A stretch of DNA of 64,000 nt from Enterobacter pseudoroggenkampii (GTDB taxonomy: Bacteria; Pseudomonadota; Gammaproteobacteria; Enterobacterales; Enterobacteriaceae). Of the stretch, positions 9,259-16,661 are shown piece after piece. Both the position numbers and the translations under genes were made by a program. The stretch is from NCBI RefSeq assembly GCF_026420145.1, contig NZ_JAPMLV010000002.1:62001-126000 (forward strand), in the 5' to 3' direction. The notes below the pieces were generated by a model, which ran no database searches, was not told the origin of the DNA, and worked only from the letters and a program-made list of their open reading frames with translations. Numbering within the stretch: position 1 is the first letter of the stretch; each line of letters begins with the position of its first letter.

Positions 9259-9822
9259 ATGAAATTTAAATCCACTTTTATCGCCCTGTCCGTTTCTACC
9301 CTTCTGTTCTCTGGAATGGCAAGTGCAGCAATTACAGGTACCAGCAGCGTCGAAATGACGATTAAAACCAAAGTTGTATCAGGCACATGTACTGCAAAAG
9401 TGCTTAACGATGCCGGTACTGCAGCCACTGAAATTGCTTTTGGCGAAGTATATAAATCCGATCTGGTGAACAAAACCCGCGTTAAGCCGCTCAAGATTGC
9501 CTTCACCAACTGTTCTGGTGTCACGAAGGCAACAGTAGCAGCCGCAAAAGGCGCTGGTGGGGAGTGCAGTGGCACAGGTAAGAACGGTGACTCCTACTCA
9601 GGTGGCTTAGCAACAGGCTTTGAAATCTGGTCAGGCGTTGTCGATACTGGGCTACTCATGAGCTGCAACACCCCTCCAGCAGCACAGGAAGTCACCATTT
9701 CTAATGGCATCGGTGAATTTCCAATGAATTCCCGCATCGTAGTAGGCCAGGGTCAAACCATTGCTGATGTTGGCACAGGTGCCGTTAGTGCACCGGTCAC
9801 GTTCACCATCGCCTATCAATAA
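9259..9822 (+). CDS. Minor fimbrial subunit 2
   Basis: 187 residues with a signal peptide ending ...GMASA, Cys residues in SGTCTAKV and FTNCSGVT, extra Cys in GGECSGTG and LMSCNTPP, and the pilin end VTFTIAYQ. The additional Cys pair is unlike the neighbouring pilins and could form a second disulphide. A GGAG-like ribosome site lies about 8 nt before the ATG, and the preceding pilin ends 26 bp upstream. Confidence 0.85.
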   Translation: MKFKSTFIALSVSTLLFSGMASAAITGTSSVEMTIKTKVVSGTCTAKVLNDAGTAATEIAFGEVYKSDLVNKTRVKPLKIAFTNCSGVTKATVAAAKGAGGECSGTGKNGDSYSGGLATGFEIWSGVVDTGLLMSCNTPPAAQEVTISNGIGEFPMNSRIVVGQGQTIADVGTGAVSAPVTFTIAYQ

Positions 9823-9836
9823 TTCCAGGGACCACT

Positions 9837-10445
9837 ATGCAACAATCACCGTTTACTTTACACCAGCCCGGTCTGATGTTGCTTATCGGTCTGGCTGGTA
9901 GCACTCTGCCTGGCGTAAGCCAGGCAGGTTCAGGTATGGATGTAAACCTGACGGCAAACATTGTTAACAATACATGCCAGCTCAGCGTCGAAAACGGCGG
10001 GGAAATCTATTTGCCCACCGTTGGCCGAGACTGGTTTTATAACAGCGATAAGAGCGACCGTTTAACGCCGACCGATGATGAAGCAGGCACGCCCTTCACC
10101 ATTCACGTAGATAACTGCTACGCGGGCAGTGGAGAGGGTGCAGATATTAACCAACTGAAATTTAGTTTTGCACCCCAGAATGGTTTCTGGAGTAACCAAA
10201 ACCAGGTGTTTAAAAACGATGCGACAGCTGGCGCAGCTGAAAATGTAGGTATCGTTATTTTCTCTGAAAAATACAAAACGAACGTTTTGAAAAGTGACGG
10301 TACGTCTAACGTTATTTACGACGTTGCTGGAAGCAGTGAGAGCTATATAAAGGATTATGGATTTTACGCACGCTATCAGAACGTGGGAACCGTCACCAGC
10401 GGCACGGTGATGAGCAGCGTTCTGGTGAATGTGAGCTACGAATAA
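9837..10445 (+). CDS. Minor fimbrial subunit 3
   Basis: 202 residues. It opens with a less regular leader (MQQSPFTLHQPG) before a hydrophobic stretch and SQAGSG, which can act as a signal peptide. The mature part has VNNTCQLSVENGG and DNCYAGSG Cys residues and ends VLVNVSYE. It starts 15 bp after the preceding pilin. By order it matches yadK of the E. coli operon; function as tip-proximal adaptor is inferred from position next to the tip protein gene. Confidence 0.82.
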   Translation: MQQSPFTLHQPGLMLLIGLAGSTLPGVSQAGSGMDVNLTANIVNNTCQLSVENGGEIYLPTVGRDWFYNSDKSDRLTPTDDEAGTPFTIHVDNCYAGSGEGADINQLKFSFAPQNGFWSNQNQVFKNDATAGAAENVGIVIFSEKYKTNVLKSDGTSNVIYDVAGSSESYIKDYGFYARYQNVGTVTSGTVMSSVLVNVSYE

Positions 10446-10453
10446 AGGGATTT

Positions 10454-11533
10454 ATGATGAAGAAACTATTGACTCTATTAGCGTTTGTGGCGCTCGGGAT
10501 TTCTGGCGCAACGCATGCGTATGAGTGCAAATTTTACGCCGGAGCAGACGATGTGTTAATTATGTCCCCGGGTACACAACCGGTGATTACCCCCCTGCCC
10601 GTGGGCATGGTAACCGCCCCAACGCAGATCAGCTCCACGATCATTATGGAGACAACACCGACGTTAAGATCGCACTGCGCAGGCGGCGATGACGGCGGAG
10701 ATGTTTATCAGTTAACCGATAATGCAATGGAGATGGTGAGCATTGATGGCAAAGCCGCTTTTCGTACAAACATCCCAGGGATTTACTACACGCTGGCGTT
10801 TTTCCCGGATGGTAATGGCGTAACGGCATGGTTCCCCCCAAACGCGAACGAATTTTATAGGACAGGTATCATCGGGTATGACTATGGGCTTCTTGATGAG
10901 AAAAACTGGCACGTTCGTATGGAAATTTGGCAGACAAATGGGTTCACAGGTGTACCCGCAGATGAGAATTTCCTAACTGCGAGCAGTGGCCCTATCGGTC
11001 AAATTATTATTGGTAACCCTAATGGGACAACAAAAGATGACCATCCACGTCCGCTGGTGAATATGTCCCAGATGTCATTCAGTATTCCCTTAAACCGTCC
11101 AACGTGCGCATTACGCGCCCCGGCAACGGTGAATCTGGGGGACTGGTATCCTGCAGAAGTCGAAAACGGTAATACCACTAAAGTCGGGTTTCAGATTACG
11201 GGGACATGTATAAATACAGTAAAGGTTGAATATACATTATCATCCACTCATACCACCTCAGATAAAAAGTATTTTACTAACAACGTTGAAGGTAATAGTG
11301 GAGTAACCGCGGCAGGAGGCGTCGGCGTCAGGATTCTCGATAATCAGGGTGATAACTATCCTGTTCCAGCTGATAGCTATGCGCGAACCCTTGCTGTGGG
11401 CGAAGTGATTGGAGTGGACCCTGTGAATTTTGTAGACAGAACCCTTTGGGCTCAACTGGTTAAAATCGGCAGCGAACCTGTGACCGTCGGGACTTTCGGT
11501 ACCTCTGTTACCTTCCAGATAACCTACGAGTAA
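10454..11533 (+). CDS. Fimbrial tip protein, probable adhesin (two-domain)
   Basis: 359 residues, nearly twice a pilin. The signal peptide ends ...GATHA. A unique N-terminal domain of about 200 residues (YECKFYAGADDV onward) is followed by a pilin domain from about PTCALRAPATVNLG, with a second Cys in ITGTC and the end VTFQITYE. This domain order is that of tip adhesins such as FimH. The ligand cannot be predicted: I do not recognise the N-terminal domain. AAAGGGA at 10444-10450 supports ATG 10454 or 10457. The stop lies one base from the stop of convergent yadE, so the operon abuts its neighbour. E. coli yadC is the positional equivalent. Confidence 0.82.
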   Translation: MMKKLLTLLAFVALGISGATHAYECKFYAGADDVLIMSPGTQPVITPLPVGMVTAPTQISSTIIMETTPTLRSHCAGGDDGGDVYQLTDNAMEMVSIDGKAAFRTNIPGIYYTLAFFPDGNGVTAWFPPNANEFYRTGIIGYDYGLLDEKNWHVRMEIWQTNGFTGVPADENFLTASSGPIGQIIIGNPNGTTKDDHPRPLVNMSQMSFSIPLNRPTCALRAPATVNLGDWYPAEVENGNTTKVGFQITGTCINTVKVEYTLSSTHTTSDKKYFTNNVEGNSGVTAAGGVGVRILDNQGDNYPVPADSYARTLAVGEVIGVDPVNFVDRTLWAQLVKIGSEPVTVGTFGTSVTFQITYE

Positions 11534-11534
11534 A

Positions 11535-12782
11535 CTACCCCTGCGGCTGATTGCTGATCAGCCGCGACATCGTCTCCAGCGAATCCGTTCTTAAGATATA
11601 CAGGCGCTTCAGTAAGAACGGATTATCCCCCGGCTTGACCTTCCCGCGTACCGTCGTCACCGCCAGATGAAACCCGGCGTCATTCGCGGCTTTAATCGCC
11701 TTATCGTCGTAGCCGCCGAACGGATACGAGAGGTAAAGCACGTGCGGGTTAAACTGCGCCAGATCCCGTCGCGAGCGCTTAAAATCAAACAAAATATTGT
11801 GATAGCTGCGGCTCAGTAAAATGGGCTGATGGTTGTCGTCAACGCGGTGCAGGAAGTGCGTGTGGGACTGATAGTCGAACACGTCATGCATCTGCTCCAG
11901 CTCCGACACGCTCATAAACTGCAGGGATTTCGGCGCCCATTTTTGCGGGTGGCGCTTGATGCGCGAGGAGATAATAAACTCCGTCGCCTTAAAGCCATAC
12001 GCTTTGAGGATCGGGTAAGCATAGCGGTTAACGGACTTCAGGCCGTCGTCGAAGGTAATCACCACCGATTTCGCCGGCAGGTTCATTTTGTTACGCACAT
12101 ACCCTTCCAGCTGGTACATCGTCAGGGTGGTATAGCCCTGGTCGCGCAGCCAGGTCATCTGGTTGCTGAATGCCCGCACGCTGGTGGTCGTGGAGGTATG
12201 GCGGAAACGGGTGTTCTCCTCGTCGCGCAAAATATGGTGATAGGTAATGACCGGAATGCCATTATCTTCCTGCGCGTCCAGGCTGCTGATCCACGCCAGG
12301 CGGTTGCCGATGCGGATCTGGAACCAGGTCTGATTGAGGCGATCTTTAAGCTTGTTCAGGATCGGATAACGCAAATTGCTGCTCAGGGTGCCGAAGGGTG
12401 CGCTACCGTTGTTCGGGGCGTTATAAACGGGCGTGTCTTTCCACGTTATCAGGTTTTGATTGCTCAGCGGTTTATTCAGATCCCCCAGCCCATCCTCGAC
12501 GCGCTGTTTACCCTGAACCGGCTCCAGGTGTCCCTTGTCGATAAAACCCGTGCCAAATCCGAAGCGAAATTCATAGTAGTCCGCCGCCGCAGGCACTACC
12601 GCAAGGATCTGCCCTGCCCGCACGTTACCGACGTTAATAACGCTGTTGCCGACCTGCGCCCAAATCGCCGCATCTTCGGTGGTTTGCATATATTGAGCAG
12701 GCAGTCTTTGCTGACTTAATAAACTGGCAGAAGAAGTGCCGGACACGAACATCAATAACAGGAAAACAATACGCGTGAACAT
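11535..12782 (-). CDS. yadE: Polysaccharide deacetylase family protein YadE
   Basis: Secreted protein of 415 residues with a signal peptide ([13 protein letters not shown]). A region of about 180 residues with SH3-like short strands precedes a NodB-type deacetylase domain. NodB motifs are visible: ITFDDG (metal Asp pair), SHTH (metal His pair) and YPFGGYDD. The substrate is unknown; related proteins remove N-acetyl groups from surface polysaccharides or peptidoglycan. It is convergent with the fimbrial operon with one base between stops, and no terminator is seen between them. Confidence 0.9.
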   Translation of the reverse strand: MFTRIVFLLLMFVSGTSSASLLSQQRLPAQYMQTTEDAAIWAQVGNSVINVGNVRAGQILAVVPAAADYYEFRFGFGTGFIDKGHLEPVQGKQRVEDGLGDLNKPLSNQNLITWKDTPVYNAPNNGSAPFGTLSSNLRYPILNKLKDRLNQTWFQIRIGNRLAWISSLDAQEDNGIPVITYHHILRDEENTRFRHTSTTTSVRAFSNQMTWLRDQGYTTLTMYQLEGYVRNKMNLPAKSVVITFDDGLKSVNRYAYPILKAYGFKATEFIISSRIKRHPQKWAPKSLQFMSVSELEQMHDVFDYQSHTHFLHRVDDNHQPILLSRSYHNILFDFKRSRRDLAQFNPHVLYLSYPFGGYDDKAIKAANDAGFHLAVTTVRGKVKPGDNPFLLKRLYILRTDSLETMSRLISNQPQG

Positions 12783-12846
12783 GAGGGTCTTATTCGAAGC
12801 GGAAATACTTATGCCATTGTAGCAAAAGCGACATCAATACCAACGT

Positions 12847-13287
12847 TTAATTCTTATACAGATCATGGAGCAGGACGAAAGGAGGATTTTTTTGCTGCTG
12901 ATGCCACAAGCTGCTGACGTCCGGCGCGCCCTGCTCGACGATAGCGTTACGGAACCCGGCGCTGGTTAACGTTTCACGTTGCGGATACATCGCTTCAAGT
13001 AATGGAAGGCTGATGCCCGAGATCACCTCACAGCAATCATGCTTATGGCTCAGCAAAGCGGCTGCGCGGTAAGGCGCCGCGCCCGATTTATCGGTCAAAA
13101 AAATGACGCCATCACCGGTGTCCGTTTCATGCAGGGCATCGCACATCATGCGGCTCAGCATGTTAGTGCTCAACCCGCGCCAGTAATTTACCGCCCGGCA
13201 CTGTGCCAGCGGGCCAAATCTGGCTTCAAGCTTGTCCAGCATGTCCTGCGCCCGTTCATCGTGGCAGGTGATAACCCATCCCAGCAT
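12847..13287 (-). CDS. yadI: PTS EIIA-like protein YadI (mannose family)
   Basis: 146 residues from ATG 13287, which follows a good AAGGAGA site; the frame stays open upstream but that part is not conserved. It resembles EIIA domains of the mannose PTS family, with H9 in VITCHDERAQDML as the likely phosphorylation site. No EIIB, EIIC or EIID gene is nearby, so whether it moves phosphate to a transporter or works in signalling is unknown. Confidence 0.9.
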   Translation of the reverse strand: MLGWVITCHDERAQDMLDKLEARFGPLAQCRAVNYWRGLSTNMLSRMMCDALHETDTGDGVIFLTDKSGAAPYRAAALLSHKHDCCEVISGISLPLLEAMYPQRETLTSAGFRNAIVEQGAPDVSSLWHQQQKNPPFVLLHDLYKN

Positions 13288-13391
13288 AACTCTCTCCTTA
13301 GCAGGCAAGTAGTTTAGCGGAGTGAAGGTTAGCTTTCGGTGATAACTGTCAAAGAAAGTGCCCGGCAGACAGAATGTCGCCGGGCTGAGGG

Positions 13392-14162
13392 CTAGCTGCG
13401 CAGACCGCGTCCGCGCTGGATCAGATACCAGCAAAGCAGGTAGAAGGCGATGATGAACACCACCAGCACCGCCACCGTGGTAAACAGCGGCACGTCAGTG
13501 ATGCCGAGGAAGCCAAAGCGGAATCCGCTGATCATGTAGACAATCGGGTTCAGGTGCGACAGCGCCTGCCAGAACGGTGGCAGCAGCGTCAGGGAGTAGA
13601 ACACCCCGCCGAGATAGGTCAGCGGCGTCAGCACGAAGGTCGGGATCAGGCTGATGTCGTCAAACGTTTTGGCGAACACGGCGTTCAGCAGACCGGCCAG
13701 CGAGAACAGGATCGCCGTCAGGAGCAGCGTCAGCGCGACGAACAGCCACGAGTGCACCTGGAACGGCACGAAGAACAGCGAAATCGCCGTGACCAGGATC
13801 CCCACGCACAGCCCGCGCGCCACGCCGCCGCCGACATAGCCGGCGATAATTACATGCGTCGGTACCGGCGCGACCAGCAGCTCTTCGATGTTACGCTGGA
13901 ACTTGGCGCTGAAGAATGACGACGCCACGTTGGCATAGGCGTTGGTGATCACCGCCATCATAATCAGGCCCGGCACGATAAACTGCATATAGGTAAAGCC
14001 GTGCATCTCACCAATCCGGGAACCAATCAGGTTACCGAAGATGATGAAATAGAGCGTCATCGTGATGACTGGCGGCACCAGGGTTTGCACCCAGATGCGC
14101 ATGAAGCGGTTAATCTCTTTCGCCCAGATGCTTTTCAGCGCGACCCAGTAAAGATGCGTCAT
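13392..14162 (-). CDS. yadH: ABC-2 type exporter permease YadH
   Basis: 256 residues with about six hydrophobic segments and the ABC-2 permease pattern, including a G-rich last third (LNPIVYMISGFRFGFLG). Pairs with YadG: the yadG stop and yadH start overlap by four bases. The substrate is unknown. Homologues act as half-transporters that dimerise in the inner membrane. Confidence 0.95.
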   Translation of the reverse strand: MTHLYWVALKSIWAKEINRFMRIWVQTLVPPVITMTLYFIIFGNLIGSRIGEMHGFTYMQFIVPGLIMMAVITNAYANVASSFFSAKFQRNIEELLVAPVPTHVIIAGYVGGGVARGLCVGILVTAISLFFVPFQVHSWLFVALTLLLTAILFSLAGLLNAVFAKTFDDISLIPTFVLTPLTYLGGVFYSLTLLPPFWQALSHLNPIVYMISGFRFGFLGITDVPLFTTVAVLVVFIIAFYLLCWYLIQRGRGLRS

Positions 14163-15085
14163 GCCTTGTCTCCTTGTTTATCCTGCACCAGAGAGACAAA
14201 CAGCTCTTCCAGTCGGTTCGCTTTGTTACGCATACTTAAGACCTGAATACCCTGCGCGCTCAGCTGTGAGAACACGCTGTTGATGCCCTGCTCGCGCAGC
14301 ACTTCCACTTCCAGCGTCGAGGTATCGACAAGACGATACTGATACCCTTCCAGCTTCGGCAGTGGACTTTTTGCCGCCAGATCGAGAATGAAGGTTTCTG
14401 ATTTCAGCTTGGAGAGCAGGTTCTTCATCGAGGTGTTTTCTACCAGCTCGCCGTGCTGAATGATGCCGATGTTGCGGCACAGCATTTCAGCCTCTTCAAG
14501 GTAGTGGGTGGTCAGAATAATGGTGGTGCCTTTGTCGTTGAGATCTTTCAGGAAGCCCCACATGGAACGACGAAGTTCGATATCGACACCCGCCGTCGGT
14601 TCATCGAGGATCAGCAGCTTTGGCTCGTGCATCAGCGCGCGGGCGATCATCAGGCGGCGCTTCATCCCGCCGGATAACATCCGCGCGCGTTCGTTACGTT
14701 TTTCCCACAGGTCGAGCTGCTTGAGGTACTTTTCGCTCCGCTCCAGGGCCTCTTTACGCTCGACGCCGTAATAACCCGCCTGGTTAACAACGATCTGCTG
14801 CACCGTCTCAAACGGGTTGAAGTTGAACTCCTGCGGCACCAGACCCAGCTGGCGCTTGGCGTTCACCACATCTTTTTGCAGGTCGTAACCAAAGACGCTC
14901 ACCCGGCCGGATGTTTTATTGACCAGCGAGCTGATAATCCCAATGGTGGTCGATTTCCCCGCCCCGTTCGGCCCCAGAAGCGCATAAAAATCACCGGCCT
15001 CTACTTTTAGATCTATTCCGCGCAGCGCCTGAACGCCGCCCGGATAGGTTTTTTTAAGCTGCTCAAGCTCCAGTGCAATTGCCAT
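14159..15085 (-). CDS. yadG: ABC exporter ATP-binding protein YadG
   Basis: 308 residues. Walker A is GPNGAGKST at residues 38-46, the signature is LSGGMKRR, Walker B is LLILDEPTAGVD, and the H-loop is TTHYLEE. The C-terminal 80 residues after the nucleotide-binding domain are typical of ABC-2 exporters. First gene of the yadGH unit, transcribed away from can across a 107-bp divergent region. Confidence 0.95.
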   Translation of the reverse strand: MAIALELEQLKKTYPGGVQALRGIDLKVEAGDFYALLGPNGAGKSTTIGIISSLVNKTSGRVSVFGYDLQKDVVNAKRQLGLVPQEFNFNPFETVQQIVVNQAGYYGVERKEALERSEKYLKQLDLWEKRNERARMLSGGMKRRLMIARALMHEPKLLILDEPTAGVDIELRRSMWGFLKDLNDKGTTIILTTHYLEEAEMLCRNIGIIQHGELVENTSMKNLLSKLKSETFILDLAAKSPLPKLEGYQYRLVDTSTLEVEVLREQGINSVFSQLSAQGIQVLSMRNKANRLEELFVSLVQDKQGDKA

Positions 15086-15192
15086 GAAATTAACTTACCT
15101 TCCGTTCTGACACACGTTGTGTGGTTTCATTAAAAGTCGGGTTACCCTATAGTAGCGCAACGCAATTACTCGGTTACAGGTCGCTAACCTCC

Positions 15193-15855
15193 ATGAACAA
15201 CATAGATACACTCATCAGCAACAATGCACTATGGTCAAAAATGCTGGTGGAGGAAGACCCCGGATTTTTTGGAAAACTCGCGCAGGCGCAAAACCCACGC
15301 TTTCTCTGGATTGGATGCTCCGACAGCCGCGTACCGGCGGAGCGCCTGACCGGCCTCGAGCCCGGCGAACTGTTTGTTCACCGCAACGTTGCCAACCTGG
15401 TGATTCACACCGATCTCAACTGTCTTTCTGTTGTTCAGTATGCCGTTGACGTTCTGCAAGTCGAGCACATCATCATTTGCGGCCACTACGGCTGCGGCGG
15501 CGTGCAGGCGGCGGTTGAAAACACGGAACTGGGGCTCATTGATAACTGGCTGCTGCACATCCGCGATATCTGGTTCAAACATAGCTCACTGCTGGGCGAA
15601 ATGCCGCAGGAGCGTCGCATGGATACCCTGTGCGAACTCAACGTGATGGAGCAGGTGTATAACCTGGGCCACTCAACGATCATGCAATCGGCGTGGAAAC
15701 GCGGGCAGAAGGTCTCGATCCACGGCTGGGCGTACGGCATTCACGACGGCCTGCTGCGCAATCTGGAAGTGACCGCCACCAACCGGGAAACGCTGGAGCA
15801 GCGTTACCGTTCGGGAATTGCCAACCTTCAGCTTAAGCATGTGAACCATAAATAA
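15193..15855 (+). CDS. can: Beta-class carbonic anhydrase
   Basis: Interconverts CO2 and bicarbonate, needed for carboxylation reactions in air. 220 residues from ATG 15193, the E. coli length; an in-frame upstream extension to 15121 is not conserved. Zinc ligands and the catalytic dyad are visible: C42, D44 and R46 (GCSDSR), H98 and C101 (CGHYGCGG). The ribosome site is weak (AGG at 15178-15180 is distant). Divergent from yadG; followed by a palindromic repeat and convergent hpt. Confidence 0.97.
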   Translation: MNNIDTLISNNALWSKMLVEEDPGFFGKLAQAQNPRFLWIGCSDSRVPAERLTGLEPGELFVHRNVANLVIHTDLNCLSVVQYAVDVLQVEHIIICGHYGCGGVQAAVENTELGLIDNWLLHIRDIWFKHSSLLGEMPQERRMDTLCELNVMEQVYNLGHSTIMQSAWKRGQKVSIHGWAYGIHDGLLRNLEVTATNRETLEQRYRSGIANLQLKHVNHK

Positions 15856-15870
15856 AGCCGGGGATTTTCT

Positions 15871-15914
15871 CCCTCTCCCTGTGGGAGAGGGCCGGGGTGA
15901 GGTCATCAGCCCGC
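15871..15914 (+). repeat. Dispersed palindromic repeat, copy 1 (can/hpt)
   Basis: CCCTCTCCC-TGT-GGGAGAGGG forms a 9-bp stem, followed by a tail GCCGGGGTGAGG and then a short region ending near the hpt stop. The same hairpin plus tail recurs at 19093-19137 and inverted at 23484-23526, always between genes. Lying between convergent can and hpt, it may also end transcripts. Confidence 0.75.
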
Positions 15915-15916
15915 AA

Positions 15917-16453
15917 TTACTCGTCCAGCAATACCACTTTCCCAACATACGGCAGATGGCGATAGCGCTGCGCGTAGTCAATGCCGTAACCGACGACGAA
16001 TTCATCCGGAATCGAGAAACCGACGAACTCGACCGGTACCTGCACTTCACGGCGGTCAGGCTTATCCAGCAGCGTACAAATCGCCAGCGATTTCGGCTCA
16101 CGCAGGCTCAGGATCTCGCGCACTTTTGACAGCGTGTTGCCGGAGTCGATGATGTCCTCAACGATCAACACATCTTTACCACGAATATCTTCATCCAGAT
16201 CTTTCAGGATTTTCACATCACGGGTGGTGGACATGCCGCTGCCGTAGCTGGAGGCGGTCATAAAATCGACCTCATGGGGCACATGCACTTCACGGCACAG
16301 GTCCGCCATGAACATGAAAGAGCCGCGCAACAGACCGACCAGCACCATTTCACTGCCGCTGTCCTTGTAATGTTCGGTGATTTGACGACCCAGTTCGGCG
16401 ATACGCGCTTTGATCTCGGCTTCCGGGATCATCACTTCAACAGTATGTTTCAT
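15917..16453 (-). CDS. hpt: Hypoxanthine phosphoribosyltransferase
   Basis: Purine salvage: converts hypoxanthine (and guanine weakly) with PRPP to IMP/GMP. 178 residues from ATG 16453; the 20-codon open extension upstream is not part of the conserved protein. The PRPP-binding loop is [15 protein letters not shown], and [16 protein letters not shown] is the flexible catalytic loop. Divergent from gcd, with a shared CRP site between the two promoters. Confidence 0.96.
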   Translation of the reverse strand: MKHTVEVMIPEAEIKARIAELGRQITEHYKDSGSEMVLVGLLRGSFMFMADLCREVHVPHEVDFMTASSYGSGMSTTRDVKILKDLDEDIRGKDVLIVEDIIDSGNTLSKVREILSLREPKSLAICTLLDKPDRREVQVPVEFVGFSIPDEFVVGYGIDYAQRYRHLPYVGKVVLLDE

Positions 16454-16530
16454 ATTACTAACCAAATGATTTTGATGAAAATCTCTCAATACGGATGAGT
16501 TAATATCCAGCACTGATACGCAAGCCAGCC

Positions 16531-16539
16531 ATTATATCA
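16531..16539 (-). promoter_or_regulatory. Extended -10 promoter of hpt
   Basis: On the minus strand TGATATAAT is a perfect extended -10; the -35 region is poor. Transcription should start near 16524. The CRP site centre then lies about 66 bp upstream, close to a class I activator position. Confidence 0.6.
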
Positions 16540-16582
16540 GCAAATGGATAACCCTGGCGTATGAGTTATAAAAAGCAAATAT

Positions 16583-16598
16583 TGTGATTCCGATCACA
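16583..16598. promoter_or_regulatory. CRP-cAMP site between hpt and gcd
   Basis: TGTGA-TTCCGA-TCACA matches the CRP core consensus at all ten positions. It sits upstream of the hpt promoter and just upstream of, or overlapping, the -35 region of gcd. In E. coli, CRP is reported to activate hpt and repress gcd, and the geometry fits that. Confidence 0.8.
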
Positions 16599-16610
16599 CT
16601 TGTTAATACC

Positions 16611-16616
16611 TATAAT
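16611..16616 (+). promoter_or_regulatory. -10 box of gcd
   Basis: A perfect TATAAT about 45 bp before the gcd ATG, with a start expected near 16623. The CRP core ends 12 bp upstream, so bound CRP would cover the -35 region, consistent with repression. Confidence 0.6.
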
Positions 16617-16661
16617 TAGTTGCTAGCAAATTATTAACAAAAACTGACGAGTACACTTTCT

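Noticed and set aside
13288-13434. 49-codon upstream extension of yadI
   Set aside because: Not conserved and precedes the strong AAGGAGA site; it overlaps the end of yadH.
15121-15192. 24-codon upstream extension of can
   Set aside because: The family length of 220 residues is reached from ATG 15193, and the extension lies in the promoter region.
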